NCBI RefSeq assembly: GCF_028283785.1
Contig: NZ_JAPWKB010000014.1
Coordinates: forward strand, 124,001 to 188,000
Length of the DNA: 64,000 nucleotides
Source: Paraburkholderia sp.
Lineage (GTDB): Bacteria > Pseudomonadota > Gammaproteobacteria > Burkholderiales > Burkholderiaceae
Direction: 5' to 3'
Numbering within the stretch: the first letter of the stretch is position 1; every line of letters starts with the position of its first letter. The translations under genes were made by a program, and so were the position numbers. The notes beneath the pieces were generated by a model. That model had not been told where the DNA came from. It searched no databases and saw only the letters and a program-made list of their open reading frames with translations. This document shows positions 54,384 through 63,493 of this stretch, one piece after another.

Positions 54384-55253
54384 TTAGGGCGTCGGTCCGG
54401 TTGCGACCGGACGCGACGGATCGGACGTCCATTCGCTCCACGAGCCGGGATACAGCGCCGCGCCATGCAGCCCGGCGACTTCCATCGCCAGCAGGTTGTG
54501 ACATGCGGTCACGCCCGAACCGCATTGCAGAACCACGCGTTCGACCGGCGTATCGGCGAGCACCACGCCGAATTCCTCGCGCAGCGAATTCGCAGGCTTG
54601 AAGCGTCCGTCGGCGGCGAGGTTGTCCTTGAAGAAACGGTTGCGCGCGCCCGGAATATGGCCGCCGACACGATCCAGCGTTTCGTTCTCGCCGCGATACC
54701 GGTCGGCCGCGCGCGCATCGACGATCACGCGTTCGCCGCTGGCCAGATTGCGCTCGACCGCTTGTGCGTCGATCGTCACCGCGAGCGGCGCGGCGGCCTT
54801 GAAGTCGCCCGCACGCTCGACGGGGACGTCTTGCGTCAGCGGCTGGCCGGCCGCTTCCCACGCGGCCAGTCCGCCGTCCAGCACCGCGACCGCGTCGTGA
54901 CCCAGCCAGCGCAGCATCCACCACAGGCGTGCCGCGTACATGCCGCCTTGCGCGTCGTACGCGACCACTTGCTGCCCGTGCTTCAAGCCGTGCGACGCGA
55001 ACGTTTCCACCAGCGTGGCACGTTCCGGCAACGGATGACGGCCGTTCGTGCCGGACTTCACGCCCGACAGATCGCGATCGAGATGAAGATAGTGCGCGCC
55101 GGGCAGATGACCCGCGCCGTACGCGGTTTCGCCGGCCTGAAGGTCCGCCAGATCGAACCGGCAATCGACGACGAAGACGCTGTCCGGCGCGGCCGCGAGC
55201 CGCTCGGCGAGGTTCGTCGCGGAAATCAGAGTGGTGTAGTGAGTGTGAGGCAT
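54384..55253 (-). CDS. sseA: 3-mercaptopyruvate/thiosulfate sulfurtransferase (tandem rhodanese)
   Basis: This 289-residue protein starts at ATG 55253, after AGGAG. It has two rhodanese domains: the N-terminal one (VFVVDCRFDLADLQAGETAYGAGHLPGAHYLHLDRDLSG) and the catalytic C-terminal one. The active-site Cys lies in VVLQCGSGVTACHN. CGSGV(T/S) favours mercaptopyruvate over thiosulfate as donor, as in SseA. It transfers sulfane sulfur to cyanide or thiols in the cytosol. It is convergent with the dienelactone hydrolase gene. Confidence 0.92.
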   Translation of the reverse strand: MPHTHYTTLISATNLAERLAAAPDSVFVVDCRFDLADLQAGETAYGAGHLPGAHYLHLDRDLSGVKSGTNGRHPLPERATLVETFASHGLKHGQQVVAYDAQGGMYAARLWWMLRWLGHDAVAVLDGGLAAWEAAGQPLTQDVPVERAGDFKAAAPLAVTIDAQAVERNLASGERVIVDARAADRYRGENETLDRVGGHIPGARNRFFKDNLAADGRFKPANSLREEFGVVLADTPVERVVLQCGSGVTACHNLLAMEVAGLHGAALYPGSWSEWTSDPSRPVATGPTP

Positions 55254-55333
55254 GACGGCTCCTGATGCGGGTGCGTGCCTGTGCGCCTGTGTGGGAGTTC
55301 CGGGCGCAGCCGACCCTTGTGGTAAGTCTAAAC

Positions 55334-55362
55334 AAAAAAAGACGGGCTTAAAGCCCGTCTTT
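55334..55362 (-). terminator. Rho-independent terminator of the Rieske oxygenase gene
   Basis: On the minus strand a GACGGGC/GCCCGTC stem is followed by a run of seven T (complement of 55334-55340). It lies about 55 nt after the oxygenase stop at 55414. Confidence 0.8.
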
Positions 55363-55413
55363 CATTGGACAACCCGGCGTGCGCAGCGCTGAGCCGAAGC
55401 GCCGCGCGACACC

Positions 55414-56520
55414 TCAAATGTGGCCGAGTTCGCGCCGCAAAAACTCGTGGAAGTGCTGCATGCCGTCTTCCATCGGGCTCTGATACGGGCCAACCTGCGA
55501 TTCGCCGCGCATCATCAGCGCACGGCGACCGGCGTCCATCCGCTCGGCGATTTCGTCGTCTTCGCGGGCGGTTTCCATGTAGGCGGCACGCTCGGCTTCG
55601 ACGAATTCGCGTTCGAACAGCGCGATTTCTTCAGGGTAATAAAACTCGACGACGTTCGTGGTCTGCTGCGGGCCGCGCGGAATCAACCACGACACGACCA
55701 GCACATGCGGATACCACTCGATCATGATGCCCGGGTAGTAGACCATCCAGATCGCGCCGAACTCGGGCGGCTTGCCGCCACGGAAGCGTAAGACCTCGTC
55801 GTGCCATTTACGGTACGTCGGGCTGCCGGGCTTCTCGAGATCCTTGTGGACACCGACCGTCTGAACGCTGTACCAGTCGCCGAATTCCCACGTCAGGTCG
55901 TCGCACGAGACGAAGCTGCCGAGTCCTGGATGGAACGGCACGACGTGGTAATCCTCGAGATAGACCTCGATGAAGGTCTTCCAGTTGTAGTTGCATTCAT
56001 GGACCTCGACGTGATCGAACATGAAGCCCGAGAAGTCGAAGTGTTGCTTGGTGCCGAGGCGCGCGAGGTCGTGCGCGACATCGCGCCCCTGGGCTTCGAA
56101 CAGCAGGCCCTGCCAGTTCTGCAACGGCGTGGCGCCGAGGTTCAGACACGGATTGTCCGCAAAATGCGGTGCGCCGAGGAGCTGGCCGTTCAGGTCATAC
56201 GTCCAGCGGTGCAGCGGGCAGACGATGTTCTCGGTCTGGCCGCGGCCGTTGAGCATGATGGCCTGCCGGTGACGGCACACGTTCGACAGCAATTCGACTT
56301 GCGACTGCTGGTTACGGACGAGCACGCGCCCCTCGCTTTCGCTGGGCAAGGCAAAATAATTCCCCGCTTCCGGCACCATGAGATCGTGCCCGACATAACG
56401 AGGACCTTTTTTGAAAAGGGTGTCGATTTCGCGCTGTAGAAGCGCTTCGTCAAAGTAAGCCGTGACTGGCAGCTGGCTGTGGACAGACCGCAACTGCAAT
56501 GCATTGCTCAGATTGGACAT
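55414..56520 (-). CDS. Rieske-type aromatic ring-hydroxylating oxygenase, alpha subunit
   Basis: The protein has 368 residues from ATG 56520, with GGAG 5 nt upstream; the GTG at 56526 sits on that element. The N-terminal Rieske centre is CRHRQAIML...CPLHRWTYDLNG, in which Cys-X-His and Cys-X2-His bind a [2Fe-2S] cluster. The C-terminal catalytic domain binds mononuclear iron through YLEDYHVVPFHPG (Asp/His, His). The substrate is not identifiable; no ferredoxin or reductase gene is adjacent, so electron donors come from elsewhere. Relatives in Burkholderia sit alone next to polyprenyl genes, as here. Confidence 0.9.
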   Translation of the reverse strand: MSNLSNALQLRSVHSQLPVTAYFDEALLQREIDTLFKKGPRYVGHDLMVPEAGNYFALPSESEGRVLVRNQQSQVELLSNVCRHRQAIMLNGRGQTENIVCPLHRWTYDLNGQLLGAPHFADNPCLNLGATPLQNWQGLLFEAQGRDVAHDLARLGTKQHFDFSGFMFDHVEVHECNYNWKTFIEVYLEDYHVVPFHPGLGSFVSCDDLTWEFGDWYSVQTVGVHKDLEKPGSPTYRKWHDEVLRFRGGKPPEFGAIWMVYYPGIMIEWYPHVLVVSWLIPRGPQQTTNVVEFYYPEEIALFEREFVEAERAAYMETAREDDEIAERMDAGRRALMMRGESQVGPYQSPMEDGMQHFHEFLRRELGHI

Positions 56521-56591
56521 TCCCACTCCCGTGAAGACGTGAAAGCAGTGAACAACCCAACCATCGATGGATTCGATTTAGGGAGCCCGCG

Positions 56592-56597
56592 ATTATA
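56592..56597 (-). promoter_or_regulatory. -10 box upstream of the Rieske oxygenase gene
   Basis: A perfect TATAAT on the minus strand (complement of ATTATA) lies about 72 nt upstream of ATG 56520. No -35 of good quality is evident. The opposite-strand -10 (TAGAAT, 56784-56789) for xseB lies in the same 299-bp divergent gap, where nothing else is seen. Confidence 0.45.
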
Positions 56598-56783
56598 CCC
56601 GTTTCCCCTTGTATGGGGCGCTTAGGTCGTTGATAAGTGCCTGATTTGGGTCCGAAATGGCCGGTAAGTTCGCGGTTTCTGCAAGATGGCCCCAAGTTTT
56701 TTCGGCGGAGGTCGGGCGGTGGCCGGAAAGCGTTACCAGTAGGGAATGCGCCGCCGAACGGATCGGAAATATCTCTTTTGCCG

Positions 56784-56789
56784 TAGAAT
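56784..56789 (+). promoter_or_regulatory. -10 box for the xseB-ispA-dxs operon
   Basis: TAGAAT lies about 31 nt upstream of the xseB ATG at 56820, giving a short leader. The -35 region is not convincing. Confidence 0.4.
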
Positions 56790-56819
56790 GTCCGACTTGT
56801 TTTAATTTTGCGATCGTTC

Positions 56820-57125
56820 ATGGCGAAGACTGCACCCAAGGATCCTGCTGCCGAGTCGGCTACCGCCGACACCGCGCCGCTGCCCGAGAATTACGAATCA
56901 GCGCTCGCGGAGCTGGAAGGGCTCGTCGCCCGTATGGAAGGCGGCAGCCTGAGCCTTGAGGAATCGCTCGCGGCTTACCGGCGCGGTGCGACGCTGGTGG
57001 CGTTTTGCCAGCAGCAACTGGAGAAAGTCGAGCAGCAGGTTCGCGTGCTCGACGGCGAAACCCTGAAGCCGTTGCCCATGAACACCGCAGCCACAGCCGC
57101 TGATGACAGCGGGGATGACCTATGA
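56820..57125 (+). CDS. xseB: Exodeoxyribonuclease VII small subunit
   Basis: The protein has 101 residues from ATG 56820. It has the family core NYESALAELEGLVARMEGGSLSLEESLAAYRRGATLVAFCQQQLEKVEQQV, a helical hairpin that packs on XseA. Exonuclease VII degrades single-stranded DNA in repair. Its stop overlaps the ispA start by 4 bp (ATGA), the usual xseB-ispA-dxs order in proteobacteria; the xseA gene is not in this window. Confidence 0.95.
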   Translation: MAKTAPKDPAAESATADTAPLPENYESALAELEGLVARMEGGSLSLEESLAAYRRGATLVAFCQQQLEKVEQQVRVLDGETLKPLPMNTAATAADDSGDDL

Positions 57126-58015
57126 CTTTCGAACAATGGACGCGTGCCGTGCTGGCGCGTGTCGAGACGGCCCTCGAACACTATCTGCCGACCGCCGAAA
57201 CGGCGCCGGCAACGCTGCATGAGGCGATGCGCTATGCCGTGCTCGGCGGCGGCAAGCGCGTTCGTCCGCTGCTATGCCACGCGGCCGGCGAGTTGACCGG
57301 CGCGTCGGCGGAAAGTCTCGATGCGGCAGCGGCGGCGCTGGAAATGATCCACGTGTACTCGCTGGTGCACGACGACATGCCCTGCATGGACGACGACGCG
57401 CTGCGTCGCGGCAAGCCTACGGTACACGTCAAATATGACGAGCCGACGGCATTGCTGGTCGGCGACGCGCTGCAATCGCAGGCGTTCGTGGCGTTGACGT
57501 CGGACGTGCTGGCGCCCGCGCAACAGGCTGCGCTGGTGCGGGAACTGGCGCTCGCCAGCGGCTCGATCGGGATGGCCGGCGGCCAGGCGATCGATCTCGC
57601 GAGCGTCGGTCTCAAACTGACGCGCGAACAGCTCGAAACGATGCACCGGCTCAAGACCGGCGCATTGCTGCGTGCCGCTGTGCGCATGGGCGCGCTGGCC
57701 GGCGCCGGATCGAACGACGCGCCCGACGCGAATGCGATGCGTTCGCTCGACGCTTATGCTGCCGCCGTGGGTCTCGCGTTCCAGGTCGTCGACGATATTC
57801 TCGACGTGACGACTGATTCCGCGACGCTCGGCAAAACCGCAGGCAAGGACGCGAAGGACGGCAAGCCGACCTACGTGTCGATCATCGGTCTCGATGCGTC
57901 CCGCGCGCTGGCTGCGCAGCTCCGCAGCGATGCCCATGCCGCGCTCGCGCCTTTCGGCGACCGGGCGCAGCGACTTGCCGAACTGGCCGATCTGGTAGTT
58001 AACCGGGTTAGCTGA
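57122..58015 (+). CDS. ispA: Farnesyl diphosphate synthase
   Basis: This 297-residue prenyltransferase makes geranyl and farnesyl diphosphate. The first aspartate-rich motif (HDDMPCMDDDALRRGKPTVH) and the second (FQVVDDILDVTTDSATLGK) bind Mg-diphosphate. GGGKRVRP near the N-terminus is the other substrate-binding signature. The DDMPCMDDD insertion with two extra residues marks the short-chain bacterial FPP synthase type. It is coupled to xseB by overlap and followed by dxs 88 bp downstream. Confidence 0.96.
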   Translation: MTFEQWTRAVLARVETALEHYLPTAETAPATLHEAMRYAVLGGGKRVRPLLCHAAGELTGASAESLDAAAAALEMIHVYSLVHDDMPCMDDDALRRGKPTVHVKYDEPTALLVGDALQSQAFVALTSDVLAPAQQAALVRELALASGSIGMAGGQAIDLASVGLKLTREQLETMHRLKTGALLRAAVRMGALAGAGSNDAPDANAMRSLDAYAAAVGLAFQVVDDILDVTTDSATLGKTAGKDAKDGKPTYVSIIGLDASRALAAQLRSDAHAALAPFGDRAQRLAELADLVVNRVS

Positions 58016-58103
58016 ACGCGAAAGCCCGCCGCCGCACGCGCTGTCCCCACAAGGCCGTGTGAATGAAGTGCGGGCGCGTGAGTTTTCCTACAATGGAACG
58101 ACG

Positions 58104-60002
58104 ATGTACGACTTGCTGAAAACCATCGACGACCCGGCGGCCTTGCGCCGCCTCGATCGCCGCCAACTGCAGCCCCTCGCGGACGAGCTGCGCGCCTTCG
58201 TGCTCGACAGCGTGTCGCAGACGGGCGGCCATCTGTCGTCCAATCTGGGCACGGTCGAACTGACCATCGCGCTGCATTACGTGTTCGACACGCCGCGCGA
58301 CCGGATTGTCTGGGACGTCGGCCATCAAACCTATCCGCACAAGATCCTGACGGGTCGCCGTGACCAGATGCATACGCTGCGTCAGCGCGGCGGCATCTCC
58401 GGCTTCCCGCGCCGCGACGAGTCCGAATACGACACGTTCGGCACCGCGCACTCCAGCACGTCGATTTCGGCTGCGCTCGGCATGGCGGTCGCCGGCAAGC
58501 TGCAAGGCGACAACCGGACGGGCATCGCGGTGATCGGCGACGGCGCGATGACGGCCGGCATGGCTTTCGAAGCGTTGAACAACGGCGGCGTCGAAGACGA
58601 CGTGCCGCTGCTGGTGATCCTGAACGACAACGATATGTCGATCTCGCCGCCGGTCGGCGCGCTGAATCGCCATCTGGCGCGTCTGATGTCGGGCCGTTTC
58701 TACGCGGCCGCACGTGCCGGCGTCGAACGCGTGCTGCGCGTCGCGCCGCCGATGCTCGACCTCGCGCGCAAGCTCGAAGAGCACGCGAAGGGCATGATCG
58801 TGCCGGCGACGCTATTCGAAGAGTTCGGCTTCAATTACATCGGCCCGATCGACGGTCACGATCTCGACTCGCTGATTCCGACGCTGCAAAACATCAAGGA
58901 ACTGCGCGGTCCGCAATTCCTGCACGTCGTCACGAAGAAGGGTCAAGGCTACAAGCTGGCCGAAGCCGACCCCGTGCTGTATCACGGCCCGGGCAAGTTC
59001 AATCCGGCCGAAGGCATCAAGCCGTCCACCGCGCCGTCGAAGAAGACGTACACGCAGGTGTTCGGCGAATGGCTGTGCGACGCCGCTGAACTGGATGCAC
59101 GCGTGATCGGCATTACGCCGGCCATGCGTGAAGGCTCGGGCATGGTCGAGTTCGAAAAGCGCTTCCCGGACCGCTATTTCGACGTCGGTATCGCCGAACA
59201 GCACGCGGTCACCTTCGCGGGCGGTCTCGCGGCCGAAGGCATGAAGCCGGTCGTCGCGATCTACTCGACGTTCCTCCAACGCGGTTACGACCAGTTGATC
59301 CACGACGTCGCGCTGCAAAACCTGCCGGTCGTGTTCGCGATCGATCGCGCGGGTCTGGTCGGCGCGGACGGCGCGACGCACGCGGGTGCGTACGATCTGG
59401 CCTTCCTGCGCTGCATTCCGAACATGACGGTGATGGCGGCGTCGGACGAAAACGAATGTCGTCAGATGCTGTACACGGCGCTTCAGCAGCCTAATCCGAC
59501 GGCGGTGCGTTATCCGCGCGGCGCGGGCACGGGCGTGGCGACGGTCAAGCAGATGACCGAAATTCCGGTCGGAAAGGGCGAAATTCGCCGCGAAAGCACG
59601 CAGCAGGCTGGCAAGCGCATCGCCATTCTGGCGTTCGGTACGATGGTCGCGCCGTCGCTGGCCGCTGCCGAGCAACTGGATGCAACCGTCGCGAACATGC
59701 GCTTCATCAAGCCGATCGACGCCGATCTGGTCCGCGAACTGGCTGAATCGCACGATGCGCTCGTCACGATCGAAGAAGGTTGCGTGATGGGCGGCGCGGG
59801 CTCCGCGTGCGTCGAAGCACTGCTGGCTGCCGGGCTGTCGAAGCCGGTGCTGCAACTCGGTTTGCCCGACCGCTTCATCGATCATGGCGATCCGGCCAAG
59901 CTGCTCGCCGAATGCGGCCTCGACGGCGCGGGTATCGCCAAGTCGATCCGCGACCGTTTCCCCGACAACGCCGCAGGCAAGTCGGTCAAGCGCGTCGCCT
60001 GA
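58104..60002 (+). CDS. dxs: 1-deoxy-D-xylulose-5-phosphate synthase
   Basis: The protein has 632 residues from ATG 58104 (MYDLLKTIDDPAALRRL). It condenses pyruvate and glyceraldehyde-3-phosphate with thiamine diphosphate, the first step of the MEP pathway and also a source of thiamine and pyridoxal precursors. Motifs are GGHLSSNLGTVELTIALHYVF, GDGAMTAGMAFEALNNGG...LLVILNDNDMSISPPVGAL (ThDP-binding), YFDVGIAEQHAVTFAGGLA and GLVGADGATHAGAYDLAFL. With ispA upstream it supplies isoprenoid precursors. The dxs-folE2 gap holds two hairpins. Confidence 0.97.
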   Translation: MYDLLKTIDDPAALRRLDRRQLQPLADELRAFVLDSVSQTGGHLSSNLGTVELTIALHYVFDTPRDRIVWDVGHQTYPHKILTGRRDQMHTLRQRGGISGFPRRDESEYDTFGTAHSSTSISAALGMAVAGKLQGDNRTGIAVIGDGAMTAGMAFEALNNGGVEDDVPLLVILNDNDMSISPPVGALNRHLARLMSGRFYAAARAGVERVLRVAPPMLDLARKLEEHAKGMIVPATLFEEFGFNYIGPIDGHDLDSLIPTLQNIKELRGPQFLHVVTKKGQGYKLAEADPVLYHGPGKFNPAEGIKPSTAPSKKTYTQVFGEWLCDAAELDARVIGITPAMREGSGMVEFEKRFPDRYFDVGIAEQHAVTFAGGLAAEGMKPVVAIYSTFLQRGYDQLIHDVALQNLPVVFAIDRAGLVGADGATHAGAYDLAFLRCIPNMTVMAASDENECRQMLYTALQQPNPTAVRYPRGAGTGVATVKQMTEIPVGKGEIRRESTQQAGKRIAILAFGTMVAPSLAAAEQLDATVANMRFIKPIDADLVRELAESHDALVTIEEGCVMGGAGSACVEALLAAGLSKPVLQLGLPDRFIDHGDPAKLLAECGLDGAGIAKSIRDRFPDNAAGKSVKRVA

Positions 60003-60066
60003 GTCAGACGGTGATGTCGTATGCGCCTCGCGGCGGGTACGGCGTTTCGCAACTCGAATTTGAACC

Positions 60067-60111
60067 GATGAACCCACGGGTTCATCATGCGACGCCGGCT
60101 TTTGCCGGCGT
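60067..60111. other. Two adjacent hairpins between dxs and folE2
   Basis: GATGAACCC-AC-GGGTTCATC (60067-60086) and ACGCCGGC-TTTT-GCCGGCGT (60092-60111) are both perfect stems, about 45 nt upstream of the folE2 ATG. Neither has a T-run, so they may be a leader structure or mRNA-processing site rather than a terminator. No known riboswitch was recognised. Confidence 0.5.
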
Positions 60112-60156
60112 TCGACTTTCCGGGCCCAGCTATCGCGGTCCGCGAGGAACACAAAC

Positions 60157-60966
60157 ATGAACCAGATGAATCCCGCTTTCGTGATGCCCGACGTGCAAAG
60201 CACGCCCGATACGCGTCAGATTCCGATTCAGCGCGTGGGCGTGAAGGCCGTCCGTCATCCGCTGACGGTGCGCATGCCCGACGGTTCGGCGCAACCGAGC
60301 GTCGGAACCTGGAATCTCGACGTGCATCTGCCTGCCGAAGTGAAGGGCACGCACATGTCGCGCTTCGTCGCGCTGCTCGAAGAAAACAAGGCGCCGCTCG
60401 AACCTGCAACTTTCCGCACGATGCTGGCGTCGATGCTCGACAAGCTCGAAGCGGAAGCGGGTCGGATCGAAGTGTCGTTTCCGTACTTCGTCAACAAGAC
60501 CGCGCCGGTGTCCGGTGTGCAAAGTTTGCTCGATTATGAAGTCACGTTGACCGGCGATACGCGCAATAACGTCACGCGCGTGTTCCTGAAAGTGCTGGTG
60601 CCGGTGACGAGCCTGTGCCCGTGCTCGAAGAAGATTTCCCAATATGGCGCGCACAACCAGCGCTCGCATGTGACCATCAACGCCGAGTTGATTGACGACG
60701 TTCCGGTCGAAGATCTGATCAAGATCGCCGAAGAAGAAGCATCTTGCGAACTTTGGGGCTTGCTGAAGCGTCCGGATGAGAAGTTCGTGACCGAGCGTGC
60801 GTACGAAAATCCGAAGTTTGTCGAAGATCTTGTTCGCGATGTCGCGGTTCGCCTGAATGCGGATGCGCGGATCGTCGCGTACACCCTCGAAGCCGAGAAC
60901 TTCGAGTCGATTCACAATCACAGCGCATACGCGGTGATCGAGCAAGACAAGCGTTTGGCGCAGTAA
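60157..60966 (+). CDS. folE2: GTP cyclohydrolase FolE2 (type IB)
   Basis: This 269-residue enzyme starts at ATG 60157, with GAGGAA upstream. It performs the first step of tetrahydrofolate (and queuosine) synthesis, like FolE, but belongs to the unrelated T-fold FolE2 type that can work with metals other than zinc. Motifs are VGVKAVRHPLTVRMPDG, GTHMSRFVALLEE, TSLCPCSKKISQYGAHNQRSHVTI (metal-binding Cys) and YTLEAENFESIHNHSAYAVIEQ. Whether it is under zinc control cannot be seen; no obvious Zur-type site was found. Confidence 0.95.
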   Translation: MNQMNPAFVMPDVQSTPDTRQIPIQRVGVKAVRHPLTVRMPDGSAQPSVGTWNLDVHLPAEVKGTHMSRFVALLEENKAPLEPATFRTMLASMLDKLEAEAGRIEVSFPYFVNKTAPVSGVQSLLDYEVTLTGDTRNNVTRVFLKVLVPVTSLCPCSKKISQYGAHNQRSHVTINAELIDDVPVEDLIKIAEEEASCELWGLLKRPDEKFVTERAYENPKFVEDLVRDVAVRLNADARIVAYTLEAENFESIHNHSAYAVIEQDKRLAQ

Positions 60967-60992
60967 GCCGCGTTATCGCAGCATGTTGACGT

Positions 60993-61021
60993 GAAAACGG
61001 CCGCGAAAGCGGCCGTTTTTC
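60993..61021. terminator. Bidirectional terminator between folE2 and tsaD
   Basis: GAAAACGGCCGC and GCGGCCGTTTTTC form a strong stem around a GAAA tetraloop, with T-runs for both directions. It lies about 27 nt after the folE2 stop and 23 nt after the tsaD stop. Confidence 0.85.
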
Positions 61022-61043
61022 ATTTCGAGGCGAGTTGTTCAGC

Positions 61044-62072
61044 CTAGCGCGCGAGCGACGTCAGATCCCAGCGCGGTTTGACCGTGAACGCGTAATCCTT
61101 GTCGGCCTGATCGGGCCAGCGTTGCAGACGCAGCGCGCCCGCGAGCGCGATCATCGCGCCGTTGTCGGTGCACAGCGACAGATCCGGGTAATGCACGTTG
61201 AAGCCACGGCGTTTCGCGGCCGTCGACAACGCGTCGCGCAACTGACGGTTCGCGCCGACTCCGCCCGCGACGACCAGCCGCTTCAACCCGGTCTTCTTGA
61301 GCGCCGCCAGCGACTTCGCGGCCAGCACATCGACGGCTGCATCGACGAAACCGCGCGCCAGATCGGCCTTCGACTGGTCGCAGATGTTGGCGCCCCCGAG
61401 CTTCTTCACATGGGTCAGAACCGCGGTCTTCAGTCCGCTGAAGCTGAAATCGAGATCGCCGGAATGCAGCATGGGGCGCGGCAGATTGACGACGCCGGGC
61501 GTGCCGAATTCCGCCATCCGCGATACTTCCGGTCCGCCGGGATAGCCGAGGCCGAGCAGTTTCGCGGTCTTGTCGAAGGCTTCGCCTGCCGCGTCGTCGA
61601 GCGTTTCGCCGAGCGTTTCGTACACGCCGACATCCGTGACGCGCATTAATTGCGTGTGTCCGCCCGACACCAGCAACGCGACGAACGGAAACGGCGGCGG
61701 TTCGTCGACCAGCAACGGCGACAACAGATGCCCTTCGAGGTGGTGAATGCCGATAGTCGGTTTGTCCCACGCCATCGCCAGCGCGTTCGCGACGCTCGCG
61801 CCGACCAGCAGCGCGCCCGCGAGCCCCGGACCTTGCGTGAACGCGATCGCGTCGATGTCGTCGCGCTGCGTGCCGGCGCGTTGCATCACTTCTTCGAGCA
61901 GCGGCAACGCGCGCCGGATGTGGTCGCGCGACGCCAGTTCCGGCACCACGCCGCCATATTCGCGATGCATCGCAATCTGCGAATGCAACGCGTGCGCGAG
62001 CAGGCCGCGCTCGGTGTCGTAGAGCGCGAGACCGGTTTCGTCGCAGGAGCTTTCGATGCCGAGAACAAGCAT
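61044..62072 (-). CDS. tsaD: tRNA threonylcarbamoyladenosine transferase subunit TsaD
   Basis: The protein has 342 residues from ATG 62072 (MLVLGIESSCDETG). It is the ASKHA-fold subunit that transfers threonylcarbamoyl to A37 of ANN-reading tRNAs. Motifs are LGIESSCDETGLALYD, the metal-binding HHLEGHLLSPLL, LVSGGHTQLM, and TLDDAAGEAFDKTAKLLGLGYPGGP; the catalytic Asp lies near the end in LCTDNGAMIALAG. A TATACT on the minus strand at 62169-62164 could be its -10. It is divergent from the HI0933-type gene and convergent with folE2. Confidence 0.97.
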   Translation of the reverse strand: MLVLGIESSCDETGLALYDTERGLLAHALHSQIAMHREYGGVVPELASRDHIRRALPLLEEVMQRAGTQRDDIDAIAFTQGPGLAGALLVGASVANALAMAWDKPTIGIHHLEGHLLSPLLVDEPPPFPFVALLVSGGHTQLMRVTDVGVYETLGETLDDAAGEAFDKTAKLLGLGYPGGPEVSRMAEFGTPGVVNLPRPMLHSGDLDFSFSGLKTAVLTHVKKLGGANICDQSKADLARGFVDAAVDVLAAKSLAALKKTGLKRLVVAGGVGANRQLRDALSTAAKRRGFNVHYPDLSLCTDNGAMIALAGALRLQRWPDQADKDYAFTVKPRWDLTSLAR

Positions 62073-62163
62073 GATCGGGGAACGGAATCCAGGGCTGGCA
62101 GGCGTTCGCGAGGTGTAAAAAGCCCGTCGCAACGCGCCTGCAAAGTGAAAAGGCAAGCCTGAA

Positions 62164-62169
62164 AGTATA
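62164..62169 (-). promoter_or_regulatory. Candidate -10 box of tsaD
   Basis: TATACT on the minus strand (complement of AGTATA) lies about 92 nt upstream of ATG 62072. On the other strand a TACAAT at 62202-62207 is 8 nt before the HI0933-type ATG and would give a near-leaderless transcript. Confidence 0.35.
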
Positions 62170-62214
62170 GCAGCGCGGGCATCGTGCCGCTGGTCGGCAG
62201 GTACAATGCGCGCC

Positions 62215-63432
62215 ATGAAATCCTTCGATATCGCGGTGATCGGCGCAGGCGCGGCCGGCATGATGAGCGCGGCCGTGGCCGGCCAGTTGGGCCGGCGTGT
62301 CGTGCTGATCGACCATTCGGCCCGCCTCGCGGAAAAAATCCGCATCTCCGGCGGCGGTCGCTGCAACTTTACGAATCTGTATGCGGGGCCGGCGAACTAT
62401 CTGTCGGCGAATCCGCATTTTTGCCGTTCCGCGCTGGCCCGCTACACGCCGCGCGATTTCATGGCGCTGCTGAAAAAGCATCGCGTGACCTGGCACGAGA
62501 AACACAAAGGCCAACTGTTCTGCGATCAGTCCAGCGACGCCGTGATCGATGTGTTGAAGGCCGAGTGCGACGCGGGCGGCATCGAGTGGCGTCGTCCGCT
62601 GGCGGTCGAGCAGGTGCGTCACGACGATGCCGCCGGTTTCACGCTCGATACCCAAAGCGGCCCGATTCACGCGCGCGCGCTGATCGTCGCGACGGGTGGC
62701 CTGTCGATCCCGAAGATCGGTGCAACCGATTTCGCGTATCGCCTCGCCAAGCAGTTCGGCCACAAGCTGATCGACACGCGTCCGGCGCTGGTCCCGCTAA
62801 CCTTCTCCGCCACCGACTGGGCGCCGTTTTCGGCACTGTCGGGCCTGTCGCTGGAGACGCAACTGGCCACGGGCAACAAGAAGAACGGCGCCGAGTTCGT
62901 CGAGGATTTGTTGCTGACGCATCGGGGGCTGTCCGGCCCCGGCGTGTTGCAGATTTCGAGCTACTGGCAGCCGGGCGATCCGGTGCGCATCAATCTTTTG
63001 CCGGAGAAGGATGCGACATCGGCGCTGATCGAAGCGAAAGGCGGCACGAAGCGGCAAATTGCCAATCTGCTCGCAGAGTGGGTGCCGTCGCGGCTCGCGC
63101 ACGTGTGGCTCGAAACGCATCAGGTGCCGCTCGATGCGCGCGTCGCGGATTTGCCGGACAAGACGCTTCGGAAGATCGGCGACGCGCTGTCCGGCTGGAC
63201 GCTGACGCCGAACGGCACGGAAGGCTACAAGAAGGCCGAAGTGACGCGCGGTGGCGTCGATACGCGCGAACTGTCGTCCGCGACCATGATGAGCGCGCGC
63301 GTGCCCGGCCTGTTCTTCGTCGGCGAGGCGGTGGACGTCACGGGATGGCTCGGCGGCTACAACTTTCAGTGGGCCTGGGCATCGGGCGTTGCGGCCGGCC
63401 AGGCGGCTGTGGAGCACGTCCGGCAGGCCTGA
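62215..63432 (+). CDS. HI0933/YhiN-family NAD(P)/FAD-dependent oxidoreductase
   Basis: The protein has 405 residues from ATG 62215 (MKSFDIAVIGAGAAGMMSA); an ATG 9 nt earlier is in frame. It has an N-terminal FAD Rossmann fold (IAVIGAGAAGMMSAAVAGQLGRRVVLIDHS), then KIRISGGGRCNFTN, and a mid-domain IVATGGLSIPKIGATDFAY. The C-terminal FAD-contact segment reads TRELSSATMMSARVPGLFFVGEAVDVTGWLGGYNFQWAWASG, all typical of the HI0933 family. Its reaction is unknown. The promoter TACAAT sits very close to the start. Confidence 0.9.
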   Translation: MKSFDIAVIGAGAAGMMSAAVAGQLGRRVVLIDHSARLAEKIRISGGGRCNFTNLYAGPANYLSANPHFCRSALARYTPRDFMALLKKHRVTWHEKHKGQLFCDQSSDAVIDVLKAECDAGGIEWRRPLAVEQVRHDDAAGFTLDTQSGPIHARALIVATGGLSIPKIGATDFAYRLAKQFGHKLIDTRPALVPLTFSATDWAPFSALSGLSLETQLATGNKKNGAEFVEDLLLTHRGLSGPGVLQISSYWQPGDPVRINLLPEKDATSALIEAKGGTKRQIANLLAEWVPSRLAHVWLETHQVPLDARVADLPDKTLRKIGDALSGWTLTPNGTEGYKKAEVTRGGVDTRELSSATMMSARVPGLFFVGEAVDVTGWLGGYNFQWAWASGVAAGQAAVEHVRQA

Positions 63433-63462
63433 CGGGCCGGTCGCTGTATGGGAAACGTCTGA

Positions 63463-63468
63463 TATACT
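63463..63468 (+). promoter_or_regulatory. -10 box upstream of the rpsU pseudogene
   Basis: TATACT lies about 26 nt upstream of the pseudogene start region. No good -35 is apparent. The signal seems intact although the gene is broken. Confidence 0.4.
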
Positions 63469-63493
63469 CATTAACGGTTACGAAGTTCCGTTA

